Notes: a model not told the origin generated them from the sequence alone. DNA of 64,000 bases from Sinomonas terrae (GCF_022539255.1 NZ_JAKZBV010000001.1:3348001-3412000), one strand, 5' to 3'. Counted from the stretch's first letter, positions 33,898 to 42,843 are shown. Made by a program: numbers and translations.

Positions 33898-34916
33898 TGA
33901 GCACCCGCCGTCGTCCGCTGGGCCGCCCCCCGCTCGGTGCGGTTTGCTGCCTTCGGCAGTTCGCTCATGAGCGAGACGAGGTCGTAGGCGACGTGGCTCG
34001 CAGCGACTCCGGTGAGCTCGGCGTGGTCGTAAGCCGGGGAGACCTCGACGACGTCGGCGCCCACGAGGTTGAGGCCGCGGAGGCCGCGGAGGATCTCGAG
34101 GAGTTCGCGGCTCGTGATGCCGCCGGCCTCGGGCGTTCCCGTGCCCGGCGCGTGGGCGGGGTCGAGGACGTCGATGTCGACCGAGACGTAGAGCGGGCGG
34201 TCGCCGATGCGGTCGCGGAGCTTCGCGACGGTCTCCCGCACGCCCTGGTAGTAGACGTCGGACGACGTGACGATGCCGAAGCCGAAGCGGCGATCGTCCT
34301 CGAGGTCCCGCTTGCCGTACAGCGGCCCCCGCGTGCCGACGTGACTCAGCGCATCGGTGTCGAGGATGCCTTCTTCGACCGCGCGGCGGAACGGGGTGCC
34401 GTGCGTGTACTCAGCGCCGAAGTAGGTGTCCCACGTGTCGAGGTGCGCATCGAAGTGCAGGAGGGCGACGGGGCCGCCCGTGCGCTCCGCCGCCGCACGG
34501 AGCAGCGGGAGGGCGATCGTGTGGTCGCCGCCTATCGTGAGGAGGCGTGCGCCGTCTTCCGTGAGGTCGAGGGCGTTCTGCTGGATGGTCTCGATGGCCG
34601 CGTTGATGTTGAACGGGTTGACGGGCACGTCCCCCGCGTCGGCGACCTGCGCCTCAGCGAACGGAGAGAGGTCAAGGGCGGGGTTGTACGGGCGCAGGAG
34701 GCGGCTCGCCTCGCGCACGTGATTGGCGCCGAAGCGCGCGCCGGGCCGGTAGGAGACGCCGCTGTCGAAGGGGACGCCGACAATCGCGACGTCGGCGCTC
34801 TCGACCTGGTCCAAGCGCGGCAGCCGGGCGAACGTCGCGGCGCCGGCAAAGCGGGGGATGCGGGACGAGTCGATCGGGCCGAGCCGACCATTGTCCTCGA
34901 TGCGCAGCTCTTCCAA
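33894..34916 (-). CDS. speB: Agmatinase-type ureohydrolase
   Basis: 340 residues; TTG start six bases behind GGAGG. Manganese ligands are all visible: GGDHTIALPL, HFDAHLDTWD (His-x-Asp-x-His type) and VSVDIDVLDPAHAPGTGTPE. The family releases urea from agmatine, guanidinobutyrate or similar guanidino compounds; arginase itself is less likely from the YRPGARFGANHVREASRLLR segment, which is agmatinase-like. The stop overlaps the ThDP enzyme start. Urea made here could be used by the urease 10 kb away. The symbol is given for the family; the substrate is not proven. Confidence 0.85.
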   Translation of the reverse strand: MEELRIEDNGRLGPIDSSRIPRFAGAATFARLPRLDQVESADVAIVGVPFDSGVSYRPGARFGANHVREASRLLRPYNPALDLSPFAEAQVADAGDVPVNPFNINAAIETIQQNALDLTEDGARLLTIGGDHTIALPLLRAAAERTGGPVALLHFDAHLDTWDTYFGAEYTHGTPFRRAVEEGILDTDALSHVGTRGPLYGKRDLEDDRRFGFGIVTSSDVYYQGVRETVAKLRDRIGDRPLYVSVDIDVLDPAHAPGTGTPEAGGITSRELLEILRGLRGLNLVGADVVEVSPAYDHAELTGVAASHVAYDLVSLMSELPKAANRTERGAAQRTTAGAQ

Positions 34917-35145
34917 GGGGTTCCTCCAGAGTTCTTGGCGTTGTGATTCACACTACAGCAGAGTTGCCCTTTATGCACCTCTTGTTTCCTATGAACGGGC
35001 GACGACGGAGCGTTTCCTTTCATTTCAACAGTCGTGCCGCCAATGTGAGACGCGCTACACGAGCAGTTAAGGATGCGTAAAAGGTCCCATCTGCGCGACG
35101 GGGCGGGCCTAGTCTCCCAGCAGGAGATTCGAAGAAGCAGGAGCC
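34917..35145. promoter_or_regulatory. Divergent promoter region of the ureohydrolase operon and APC permease
   Basis: 229 bp. It includes an AT-richer part around 34940-35045 (GTTGTGATTCACACTAC, an imperfect palindrome near the ureohydrolase start). No known operator could be named. The two operons pointing away from each other may be co-regulated, which would suit a transporter and enzymes for a guanidino compound. Confidence 0.45.
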
Positions 35146-37122
35146 ATGACCACACTCACCCGGCCGCCGGCCGAACCATCGGACCGCAGACGGCACACGG
35201 GCGGTGGCTTCCGCTCCTGGCTGCTCGAAGGCATGCCCGAAGCCTCGGGTCATCACCCCGGGCCCCACGGGGTCCCCAAGGAAGAGCACAAGCCGTCCTC
35301 ATGGTGGAAGGTCATGTGCCTCACCGGCGTCGACTACTTCTCGACGCTCGGCTACCAGCCCGCCATCGCGGCCGTCGCCGCAGGGCTGCTCGCGCCCATG
35401 GCGACGGTGATCCTCGTCGTCGTCACGCTCCTCGGTGCGCTCCCCGTCTACCGGCGGGTCGCGAAGGAGAGCCACAAGGGCGAGGGCTCGATCGCGATGC
35501 TCGAACGGCTCATGCCGCGATGGGGCGGCAAGCTCTTCGTCCTCGCACTCCTCGGCTTCGCCGCGACCGACTTCATGATCACGATGACGCTCTCGGCTGC
35601 CGACGCGAGCGCCCACCTCATCGAGAACCCGTTTGCGCCTCAGTTCCTCCACGGGCAGCAGGTCATCATCACGCTCGCGCTCATCGCGCTCCTCGGCGTG
35701 GTTTTCCTCCGGGGCTTCCGCGAGGCGATCAACGTCGCCGTCGTGCTTGTCGGGGTATACCTCGTGCTCAATGCCGTCGTCATCTTTGTCGCGATCGCGC
35801 ACGTGTTCACGGACGGGGTCGCCGTCACGAACTGGTGGACCGCGCTCACCACCCAGCACAGCAACCCGCTCGTCATGGTCGGGATCGCACTCATCGTCTT
35901 CCCGAAGCTCGCCCTCGGCCTCTCCGGCTTCGAGACCGGCGTGGCCGTCATGCCACAGATCAAGGGCAGGCCGGACGACAAGCCCGAGTACCCCGCCGGG
36001 CGGATCAAGGGCACCCACCGCCTCCTGACGACCGCCGCCGTCATCATGTCCGCGTTCCTCATCACCTCGAGCTTCGTGACGATCCTGCTCATTCCGGAGC
36101 AGGAGTTCCAGCCGGGCGGGAAGGCCGACGGGCGTGCGCTCGCGTTCCTCGCGCACCACTACATGGGCAACGGCTTCGGGACGGTGTACGACATCTCGAC
36201 GATCGCGATCCTGTGGTTCGCCGGGGCCTCGGCCATGGCGGGTCTGCTCAACCTCGTCCCGCGCTACCTCCCCCGGTACGGCATGGCGCCCGCCTGGACG
36301 CGGGCCGTGCGGCCGCTCACCCTCGTCTTCACGGCAATCGGCTTCCTCATCACCTGGATCTTCGACGCGAACGTGGATGCGCAGGGCGGCGCGTACGCCA
36401 CCGGCGTGCTCGTCCTCATGACCTCCGCTGCCATCGCCGTAACCCTCTCTGCGCGGCGGAAGAAACAGAAGGCTCTCATGTGGTTCTTCGGGGTGGTGAG
36501 CGCCGTGTTCCTCTACACGACCATCGCCAACGTCCTCGAACGGCCGGACGGCATCCGGATCGCAGCCCTGTTCATCGTCGGCATCCTCGTGGTGAGCTTC
36601 GCCTCGCGCGTGCGCCGCTCCTTCGAACTGCGAGCCACCCTCGTGCGGCTCGACGAGCAGGCGCTCGAGTTCCTGGCCGAGATGGACCAAGGCCCCATCA
36701 GGCTCATCGCGCACGAGCCGAAGCGCCTCGACTCCGAGCGGTATCAGACCAAGCTCGAGCATGCGAGGGCCGCGAACCACCTGCCCGAGGACGCCGACAT
36801 CCTGTTCATCGAGGTGGTGGTCGACGACAGTTCCGAGTTCGAACAGGAACTCGACGTGCGCGGCGTCAAGCGCCACGGGTTCAAGGTGCTCGAGGTCCAT
36901 TCGAACAACGTGCCCAACACGCTCGCCGCGATCCTCCTGCACCTGCGGAACGTCACCGGGCTCATGCCGCACATCTACTTCCGGTGGACCGAGGGGAACC
37001 CGGTCATGAACCTCACCAAGTTCCTGTTCTTCGGCGTGGGCGAGATCGCTCCCGTGACGCGCGAGGTGCTCCGCGAGGCCGAGCCCCGCGTGACCGAGCG
37101 CCCGTGGGTGCACGTGGGCTGA
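35146..37122 (+). CDS. APC-superfamily permease with C-terminal cytoplasmic domain
   Basis: 658 residues. About 12 hydrophobic helices at about 60-485, opening with MCLTGVDYFSTLGYQPAIAA, a motif shared by APC/KUP-like uptake systems. The last about 170 residues (from VRRSFELRATLVRLDEQALE) are soluble with a Rossmann- or USP-like alternation (DADILFIEVVVDDSSEF, VLEVHSNNVPNTLAAILLHL). Such proteins are annotated only as APC family permeases; amino acids, polyamines or potassium are possible substrates. AGGAG precedes the ATG. Divergent from the ureohydrolase operon. Confidence 0.8.
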   Translation: MTTLTRPPAEPSDRRRHTGGGFRSWLLEGMPEASGHHPGPHGVPKEEHKPSSWWKVMCLTGVDYFSTLGYQPAIAAVAAGLLAPMATVILVVVTLLGALPVYRRVAKESHKGEGSIAMLERLMPRWGGKLFVLALLGFAATDFMITMTLSAADASAHLIENPFAPQFLHGQQVIITLALIALLGVVFLRGFREAINVAVVLVGVYLVLNAVVIFVAIAHVFTDGVAVTNWWTALTTQHSNPLVMVGIALIVFPKLALGLSGFETGVAVMPQIKGRPDDKPEYPAGRIKGTHRLLTTAAVIMSAFLITSSFVTILLIPEQEFQPGGKADGRALAFLAHHYMGNGFGTVYDISTIAILWFAGASAMAGLLNLVPRYLPRYGMAPAWTRAVRPLTLVFTAIGFLITWIFDANVDAQGGAYATGVLVLMTSAAIAVTLSARRKKQKALMWFFGVVSAVFLYTTIANVLERPDGIRIAALFIVGILVVSFASRVRRSFELRATLVRLDEQALEFLAEMDQGPIRLIAHEPKRLDSERYQTKLEHARAANHLPEDADILFIEVVVDDSSEFEQELDVRGVKRHGFKVLEVHSNNVPNTLAAILLHLRNVTGLMPHIYFRWTEGNPVMNLTKFLFFGVGEIAPVTREVLREAEPRVTERPWVHVG

Positions 37123-37181
37123 CGCGCCCCCGCTCGCGCTCCCGCCCCGCTCCCGCCCCGCTCCGGCCCCCGCTCCCGCCC

Positions 37182-37279
37182 GCGCTCCCGCCCGGTTGTG
37201 TTTTCCCAATCGGTCGGGAGCGCGGCGTGTCTGCCGAGGCACGGAAACCGCAGCTCCAGAAATGGGCTGGAACGCGGCG
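37182..37279 (+). repeat. 98-bp dispersed element, copy R3
   Basis: Starts GCGCTCCCGCCCGGTTGTGT, then TTTCCCAATCGGTCGG and GCGGCGTGTCTGCC, and ends AATGGGCTGGAACGCGGCG. It is preceded by about 45 bp of CGCTCCCGCC-like short repeats, which look like duplicated left ends. It lies 106 bp before the DUF559-like gene. Confidence 0.75.
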
Positions 37280-37384
37280 GCCCGGCAACGCCACTCGCCC
37301 TCCACAGCGTCCCGGCCCGGCGCGTCGTCCACATGGCCTCCGCCGGAACGCCGCCGCCCCTTGCGTCCATGAGCTGCTGGTCCC

Positions 37385-38242
37385 ATGGACCCTCTCCAAA
37401 TCCTCAGCTCACTGGGCGGCGTGGCGCGTTCCGCCGCCCTTCTGGACGCCGGGCTCAGCCGGACCGACCTGGATTTCCTGGCCCGACACGTCGCCAGGCC
37501 CAAGCGCGGCGTCTATGCGGCGGAGGACTGCCGACGCGACTACCTCGCGGCCATCATGCACAACGCCGTTGTCACGTGTGCTTCCGCCGCACGCGACTAC
37601 GGACTCTGGCTCCGCACCCCGCCGCCGCAATATCACCTTGGCTGCGACCACGGGCACTCGACGAATCTCTGGGCAGCGGTCGCGGGCGTCAGCTCAAAGG
37701 TCCACCGCGGCCTTCGGTATCCGAAGCATCACTCCCTCCCTCTGGCGGCCCTCGAAGATGTGCTCCTCCACGCCCTTCGATGCCTTCCACGAGAGGCCGC
37801 CGTGCCCCTCGTCGCGTCGGCAGTCAGGCTCCATGGCATCCGGACCGCGTTCTTCGAGGAGGATCTCGCCGCGCAGAAATGCGGCCCGGCACTTCAGGCC
37901 CTCCGCGCGGTCGACCCACGAGTCGAGTCCCTTCCCGAGGCCGAAGCCCTGCTTCTCCTCATCCCCCTCGCACGCGAGCTCGGTTTGGAGGTCGAACCGC
38001 AGGCCTACGTTCCGGGGATCGGACGAGTGGACTTCCTCATCGGAGGATTCCTCATCGTCGAGATTGACGGTGTCTCCTACCACTCCGACAGGTCGTCTGT
38101 CCGAAAGGACCGTCAGCGCAACAACTCGGCCGTTCTGGGCGGCTACATCACTCTCCGCTACGTCCCCGAAACCATCTGGAATGAGCCGGATCGGTTCGTC
38201 ACGGACGTAAGGGCCGCACTCACGGGGCGGCTCACCCGGTGA
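37385..38242 (+). CDS. DUF559-like protein with predicted nuclease fold
   Basis: 285 residues. The N-terminal half resembles the AbiEi-type winged-helix seen in many actinobacterial proteins (LSSLGGVARSAALLDAGLSR, HVARPKRGVYA, TCASAARDYGLWL). The C-terminal part has GRVDFLIGGFLIVEIDGVSY and HSDRSSVRKDRQRNN, the D...ExD...R pattern of DUF559/Vsr-type nuclease folds. Such genes are common, often in variable copy number, and have no proven function. It is bracketed in the same orientation by 98-bp elements R3 and R4. Confidence 0.7.
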   Translation: MDPLQILSSLGGVARSAALLDAGLSRTDLDFLARHVARPKRGVYAAEDCRRDYLAAIMHNAVVTCASAARDYGLWLRTPPPQYHLGCDHGHSTNLWAAVAGVSSKVHRGLRYPKHHSLPLAALEDVLLHALRCLPREAAVPLVASAVRLHGIRTAFFEEDLAAQKCGPALQALRAVDPRVESLPEAEALLLLIPLARELGLEVEPQAYVPGIGRVDFLIGGFLIVEIDGVSYHSDRSSVRKDRQRNNSAVLGGYITLRYVPETIWNEPDRFVTDVRAALTGRLTR

Positions 38243-38248
38243 TCGGCC

Positions 38249-38343
38249 CGCTCCCGCCCGGTTGTGATTTCCCAATCGGTCCGAAACGCGGCGCGGCGCC
38301 GCACGGCACGAGTTTCCGGCCTCAGAAGTGGGCTGGAGCGGGG
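38249..38343 (+). repeat. 98-bp dispersed element, copy R4
   Basis: Starts CGCTCCCGCCCGGTTGTGA, continues TTTCCCAATCGGTCCG and GCGGCGCGGCGCCGCACGGC, and ends AAGTGGGCTGGAGCGGGG. It begins six bases after the stop of the DUF559-like gene. Its interior is shared more with R5 (TTT, CCGCCT or GGCCTCAGAAGTGGG) than with R1/R2, so at least two subtypes exist. Confidence 0.75.
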
Positions 38344-38383
38344 GCCGACCGGTGAACTGACCCGTCGGCGGGGTGTCTGGAGG

Positions 38384-38959
38384 CTAACGGCTGGCCGCCG
38401 GCAGCAGGACCCAGAGGACGGTGGTGGGCTTGTCGGTCGGATTGACCCACGAATGCGGCTCGCGGCCAGGGAATGTGAGGGTGTCCCCGGCCGAGAGCTC
38501 GTACCTGTCGTTCGTCATGATCAATTCGATCCGCCCGCGCACCACGTGGAGCACATCGACGTCGCAGTCGACGGCGTAAAGATCCGACTCCCCCTTTCCC
38601 CGGGGCTCGATCTCGGCCTGAATGATCTGGAGCCGCCGCTCGGACCGCGCCGTCAGCAGCCGCTCGACGATTCCCTCGCCGCCCAGGGAAATGCGGGGCG
38701 CCTCGTCCGCCCGGGTCAGGTGGGTTTCCGGCGTCGCAAACAGGTCGCCGATGGGGAGGGAGAGGACTTGGCACAGGGTCACGAGGGAGGAGACGCTGGG
38801 CGAGGACTCATCCCGCTCGACCCGGCTGAGGAAGCCCTTCGAGAGTCCAGCCGCCTCGGCCACCTGCTCGATCGTCATGCGCTGCGATTCCCGCGCGGCA
38901 CGGATCCTCGAACCGATCGCGATAGCGGCGTTGCTCGGCTCGACGGGCAGGGCTTTCAT
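38384..38959 (-). CDS. XRE-family regulator with C-terminal cupin
   Basis: 191 residues from the ATG at 38959 (GAGAGGCGACCT upstream). Helix-turn-helix at about 15-70: RIRAARESQRMTIEQVAEAA, GLSKGFLSRVERDESSPSVS. Cupin domain at about 105-190 (VDVLHVVRGRIELIMTNDRY, TFPGREPHSWVNPTDKPTTV). This architecture is typical of one-component regulators that sense a small metabolite, for example of amine or amino-acid metabolism (PuuR-like). It is 90 bp from the alcohol dehydrogenase gene on the same strand, which it may control. Confidence 0.88.
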   Translation of the reverse strand: MKALPVEPSNAAIAIGSRIRAARESQRMTIEQVAEAAGLSKGFLSRVERDESSPSVSSLVTLCQVLSLPIGDLFATPETHLTRADEAPRISLGGEGIVERLLTARSERRLQIIQAEIEPRGKGESDLYAVDCDVDVLHVVRGRIELIMTNDRYELSAGDTLTFPGREPHSWVNPTDKPTTVLWVLLPAASR

Positions 38960-39048
38960 AGGTCGCCTCTCTGGGACGCGCAGGAACGGAAGGGGCCCCC
39001 GCTGCTGGAGGTCGAGTTTATAGGACAACGCTCGGTGCCCTCTGGGAA

Positions 39049-40068
39049 TCACCGCACCAGCACGCCCACCCCGCTGTGCGCGCCTCCCGCAAGGTCGTCA
39101 AGCGCGCGGTCAGCGTCCTCGAAGGGGTAGGGCACGACGGCGGCCCGCAGCCCGAGGCGCGCAGCGAGCGCGAAGAGTTCCTCACCGTCACGCCGGGTGT
39201 TGGCGGTCACTGAGGTGAGCGTCCGCTCGCGGAACAGGTGAGCCTGATACTGCAGCGGCGGGATATCGCTCAGGTGGATCCCGGCGACGGCGAGCGTGCC
39301 GCCCTGTTCGAGGCCAGCGAGCGCGATGGGGACCAGCTCGCCCGCCGGAGCGAAGAGGATCGAGGCGTCGAGGGGCACGGGCGGCCCGCCCTCGGCTGGG
39401 CCGGCTGACGCAGCACCGAGCTCGAGCGCCAGCTGGTGGGCCTCCTGCCCGCGGGTCAGCACATGGACCTCCACCCCTTGGGCGATGGCGATCTGTGCGG
39501 TCAGATGGGCACTGGCCCCGAAGCCGTAGATACCGAGCCGCCCGGCCGGTGGGAGATTGGCCCGACGCAACGCACGATAGCCGATGATCCCCGCGCACAG
39601 GAGGGGTGCCGCCTGTTCGGCCGGCACTTCGTCCGGAATCCGGTAGGCGAAAGCTTCAGGGACGGTCGTGTACTCGGCGTACCCGCCGTCGTCGTCCCAT
39701 CCGGTGAAGCGCGCGTCGACGCACAGGTTCTCGCGCCCTGAGCGGCACCATCGGCAGAGGCCGCACGTTCGACGCAGCCAGGGAATCCCCACCCTGTCAC
39801 CCGGCGCAAACCGGCTCCCACCCCGACCAGCACGGACGACGCGCCCGACCGCCTCATGCCCCGGCACGACGTGCGGCCGGTGAACGGGCAGGTCGCCGTC
39901 GGTGACGTGCAGGTCGGTCCGGCAGACGCCGCACGCCTCGATCTCGACGAGCACTTCGCCGGCATACGGGACGGGAACGGGTCGCTCGACGAGGCGGACG
40001 CGGGTGCCAGGCGCACCGACGCTTTCCCACGCCCGCATCGTGGCAGGCACTGACTTGTCTCCCGGCAT
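39049..40068 (-). CDS. Zinc-dependent alcohol dehydrogenase (MDR family)
   Basis: 339 residues from the ATG at 40068 (GGAGG upstream); the frame extends a little further without a site. Catalytic zinc ligands CGVCRTDLH and PGHEAVG, structural zinc cysteines CGLCRWCRSGRENLC, and the nucleotide fold LGIYGFGASAHL. The variant VTDGDLPVHRPHVVPGHE resembles the AdhA/alcohol dehydrogenases with broad primary alcohol range. It oxidises alcohols with NAD(P). A regulator of XRE-cupin type follows. Confidence 0.88.
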   Translation of the reverse strand: MPGDKSVPATMRAWESVGAPGTRVRLVERPVPVPYAGEVLVEIEACGVCRTDLHVTDGDLPVHRPHVVPGHEAVGRVVRAGRGGSRFAPGDRVGIPWLRRTCGLCRWCRSGRENLCVDARFTGWDDDGGYAEYTTVPEAFAYRIPDEVPAEQAAPLLCAGIIGYRALRRANLPPAGRLGIYGFGASAHLTAQIAIAQGVEVHVLTRGQEAHQLALELGAASAGPAEGGPPVPLDASILFAPAGELVPIALAGLEQGGTLAVAGIHLSDIPPLQYQAHLFRERTLTSVTANTRRDGEELFALAARLGLRAAVVPYPFEDADRALDDLAGGAHSGVGVLVR

Positions 40069-40329
40069 CGCGACCTCCAGCCTTCGACGCACCTACGCTC
40101 GGCGTCATTTTCCCACCAAGACCCCGGACGACGGCGCAGCGCGGCTTCAGGGGCCGGCGGACGACGGCGGGGAGCGGCTCAGACGCCATGTGTCGCCCCA
40201 GATGACACCCGGGAAATTGAGGCATGCCGAAGTCTCGAGCGCTGGAGAACCGGCCGAAAAAGCGCGAAAATCCGGGCTAGAGTGGCGTGGGCAAAGGGGC
40301 CCGAGATACCCACTCAGCCCAGGAGCACC

Positions 40330-41451
40330 ATGCCGACTACAAGCCCATCCGAACCCGCCCACAAGCCCCGGCAGCCGACCCCGGCAGACTATCGCCGCTG
40401 GCGGCAGTACCTCGCGGACGAGCGCGCCGAGGCTTCGATCTACCGCGCGCTTGCCGACCGTCGTGAGGGCGAGGAGCGCGAGATCCTGCTTGGCCTCGCA
40501 GATGCCGAAGGGCGTCACGAGGCGCACTGGACCGCGCTCCTCGGAGATCAGATCGGCAGGCCTCGGGCCGCCTCCGTGCGCAGCCAGATCCTGGGCTTCC
40601 TCGCTCGGCACTTCGGCTCCGTATTCGTGCTCGCCATGGCCCAGCGGGCCGAAAGCCGCTCGCCGTACTCGACCGATCCCTACGCCACCCCCGCAATGGC
40701 CGCGGACGAGCGGATCCATGAGGAGGTCGTGCGGGGGCTCGCAGTGCGGGGCCGCACCAGGCTCTCCGGCTCGTTCCGTGCAGCTGTCTTCGGGGCCAAC
40801 GACGGTCTCGTCAGCAACCTCTCACTCGTGACCGGCATGGCGGCCTCGGGCGTATCAAGCCACGTGGTGCTGCTCTCGGGCGTGGCCGGTCTGCTCGCGG
40901 GGGCCCTGTCGATGGGGGCCGGTGAGTACATCTCCGTGCGGTCCCAGCGCGAACTGCTCTCGGCCTCGCGCCCCACGCAGGTGACCCTGACGGCGGCTCC
41001 TGCCCTTGACCTCGACCAGAACGAGCTCGTGCTCGTCTACAAGGCCCGCGGCATGAGCCAAGCCGCGGCCGAACACCGCGCCGCCGAACGCCTCGGCTAC
41101 TTCACGTGCGACTGCGACCCGAGCCTCTCGCTCCAGCCTGAGCGCGCGGCCGAGGAGGACGAGCACGAGGCGATCGGCTCCGCCTGGCAGGCTGCCATCA
41201 GCAGCTTCTGCTTCTTCGCCTCGGGGGCGATCGTGCCGATCCTGCCGTTCCTGTTCGGGATGGTCGGGGTCTCCGCGCTCGTGGTCGCCGCGGTGTTGGT
41301 GGGCTTGGTGCTGTTGGGGACAGGCGCCGTCGTCGGCCTGCTCGCCGGCGCTTCGCCGCTCTGGCGCGCCATGCGGCAGCTGCTCATCGGCTTCGGCGCC
41401 GCAGCAGTCACCTACGTGCTGGGATGGATCTTCGGAGCGGCGGTCGGCTAA
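40330..41451 (+). CDS. Ferritin-like domain fused to VIT1/CCC1 iron-manganese transporter
   Basis: 373 residues; the ATG follows AGGAGCACC. Residues about 20-110 are a rubrerythrin-like helical region (YLADERAEASIYRALADRRE, ILLGLADAEGRHEAHW) with E-x-x-H-type di-iron ligands. Residues about 140-373 are the VIT1 membrane domain with FGANDGLVSNLSLVTGMAAS, SMGAGEYISVRSQRE and five predicted helices. MbfA-type proteins with this order export iron in other bacteria; manganese is possible. It is convergent with the LOG-like gene across hairpin copy B. Confidence 0.88.
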   Translation: MPTTSPSEPAHKPRQPTPADYRRWRQYLADERAEASIYRALADRREGEEREILLGLADAEGRHEAHWTALLGDQIGRPRAASVRSQILGFLARHFGSVFVLAMAQRAESRSPYSTDPYATPAMAADERIHEEVVRGLAVRGRTRLSGSFRAAVFGANDGLVSNLSLVTGMAASGVSSHVVLLSGVAGLLAGALSMGAGEYISVRSQRELLSASRPTQVTLTAAPALDLDQNELVLVYKARGMSQAAAEHRAAERLGYFTCDCDPSLSLQPERAAEEDEHEAIGSAWQAAISSFCFFASGAIVPILPFLFGMVGVSALVVAAVLVGLVLLGTGAVVGLLAGASPLWRAMRQLLIGFGAAAVTYVLGWIFGAAVG

Positions 41452-41474
41452 CCTCCCGCGGCACCCCTCTCGTT

Positions 41475-41520
41475 GCGCCGTCAGCTCCGCAGGGTGCGCA
41501 CCCTGCGGAGCTGACGGTGC
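41475..41520. repeat. Covarying hairpin repeat, copy B
   Basis: Left arm GCGCCGTCAGCTCCGCAGGG(T), loop GCGC, right arm ACCCTGCGGAGCTGACGGTG(C). Outer bases TTG/CAA extend the stem. Middle pairs are GCTCC with GGAGC, different from copies A, C and D yet fully paired. One outer C-G is a G-T wobble. It sits exactly between the convergent VIT1 and LOG-like stop codons, where it would act as a bidirectional terminator. Confidence 0.9.
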
Positions 41521-41523
41521 AAC

Positions 41524-42651
41524 CTATGCGGCCAGGACCGCGACCGCCTCGTCCACCGAGTCCACGAGGTGGACGCGCTCGGCCATCCCCCGGCCCGCCG
41601 CGAGACGCTCGAGGAGGGACCACGCCGGAAGCTCCTCGGTCCAGTAGCGCTTGCCCATGAGGACCATGGGGTTGATAGCCTCCGGCGTCGCGTAGTAGTT
41701 CTCGCAAGCGTCCTGGAACACTTCCTGCACCGTGCCCGCCGCGCCCGGGAGGAACACCACTCCCCCATTGGCCTTCTCAAGCAGCACTGCCTCACGCACG
41801 GCATTCGCGAAGTACTTCGCGATGTGGGTTGCGAACATGTTGGGCGGCTCGTGGCCGTAGAACCAGGTCGGGATGCCGAGGCTGGGAGTCCCGCCCGGGT
41901 GCGAACCGACGACGGCGAGGGCGGCCCGTGCCCAAGCGCTCACCGAGGGGCGGAATCCGGGGACGACGGCGAGGCGGCGGAGAGCGTCGTCGAGTTCGTC
42001 CTCGGGGGCGCTAGAAAGATACGCGCCGAGGTTGGCGGCCTCCATCGTCCCGGGTCCGCCGCCCGTGGCGACCACGAGCCCCGCCCCAGCGAGCCCGCGC
42101 CCGAGGCGAGCGGCGTCGTCGTACGTCTGGCTCCCCCGCTGCGCCGCGTGGCCACCCATGACGCCGACGATCTTTCGGCCGGCAAACGGGCCCTTGAGCG
42201 CATCCTGGAGGGACTCGCCGATGTGATGGTCGTGCAGCGCGACCGAGAGGGCTCCCTCGACCCCCGCCCTCCCCTGCTGCTTGGTCCAAGCGTAGATGAG
42301 GGCGTCGGGGGTCTCCTCGTAGGGCCGGAATTCGACGCCCTCATAGAGCTCCGGCCCGGTGTAGAGGCCGGGGCGGTAGGGATTGAACGGGAGGCCGGGG
42401 ATCGCGGGAAAGACGAGCGCGCCCCTCGCCCGGAGGGAGTCGTCCATCCCGGGCGCGAGAACGCAGCCGAGAAACACGGCGCCCGAGGGATCCATGGCCT
42501 TCAGCTGAGCGGAGCGTCCGCTGAAGTCGATCGACTGGAGATGCCAGCCCGACATCTGCCGGGCGCCGCCTGCAACGAGCTCGTCGAACTGATCGAGTGA
42601 CTCGACGTCGAGCGTTCGGGGCATCGGGCTGAGCGCGGGGGTCGCATTCAT
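41524..42651 (-). CDS. Long LOG-like Rossmann nucleotide-binding protein
   Basis: 375 residues. The C-terminal about 240 residues have the lysine-decarboxylase-like fold of LOG/TIGR00730 proteins: GVMGGHAAQRGSQTYDDAAR, VVATGGGPGTMEAANLGAYL, and VFLPGAAGTVQEVFQDAC in place of the PGGxGTxxE motif. It is much longer than cytokinin-activating LOG proteins (about 190-220), with an N-terminal about 130-residue extension. Glu and Arg of the classical active site are not all recognisable, so phosphoribohydrolase activity on nucleotides is uncertain. Confidence 0.75.
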   Translation of the reverse strand: MNATPALSPMPRTLDVESLDQFDELVAGGARQMSGWHLQSIDFSGRSAQLKAMDPSGAVFLGCVLAPGMDDSLRARGALVFPAIPGLPFNPYRPGLYTGPELYEGVEFRPYEETPDALIYAWTKQQGRAGVEGALSVALHDHHIGESLQDALKGPFAGRKIVGVMGGHAAQRGSQTYDDAARLGRGLAGAGLVVATGGGPGTMEAANLGAYLSSAPEDELDDALRRLAVVPGFRPSVSAWARAALAVVGSHPGGTPSLGIPTWFYGHEPPNMFATHIAKYFANAVREAVLLEKANGGVVFLPGAAGTVQEVFQDACENYYATPEAINPMVLMGKRYWTEELPAWSLLERLAAGRGMAERVHLVDSVDEAVAVLAA

Positions 42652-42735
42652 GGGGAAAGGCTAGCCCCCGTCGACCACGCTGGGTCGCATGGCCAGCCCG
42701 CCGCCCTCGTCGGCCGCCTCCTGGCCTGCGTCTTC

Positions 42736-42831
42736 GCGCTCCCGCCCGGTTGTGTTTTCCCAACCACTCAGGAACGCGGCGTTTCGCGGGCAAACCGTGC
42801 TTTGCCGCCTCAGAAGTGGGCTGGAACGAGC
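42736..42831 (+). repeat. 98-bp dispersed element, copy R5
   Basis: Starts GCGCTCCCGCCCGGTTGTGT, then TTTCCCAACCACTCAGGA and ACGCGGCGTTTCGCG, and ends CAGAAGTGGGCTGGAACGAG. Located between the LOG-like gene start (minus strand) and the stop of the iolG-like gene (minus strand), 12 bp from the latter. Shares CCGCCTCAGAAGTGGGCTGG with R4. Confidence 0.75.
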
Positions 42832-42843
42832 CGCCCCGGCGCG

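Noticed and set aside
35073..38210. A very long plus-strand open frame (about 1045 codons) and long minus-strand frames over the same DNA
   Set aside because: They are alternative frames of the APC permease and DUF559-like genes, rich in Arg/His/Gly/Pro and without any domain; a product of high GC with few stop codons.
41475..41520. All four covarying hairpins as ordinary rho-independent terminators
   Set aside because: Only copies A and B lie at transcript ends; copy C is inside an operon and copy D inside a coding region, and none has a T-run right after the stem.
41524..42651. Lysine decarboxylase
   Set aside because: The GGGPGTMEA and GAAGTVQE motifs belong to the LOG-like nucleotide-binding fold, once mis-named lysine decarboxylase; no PLP site is present.
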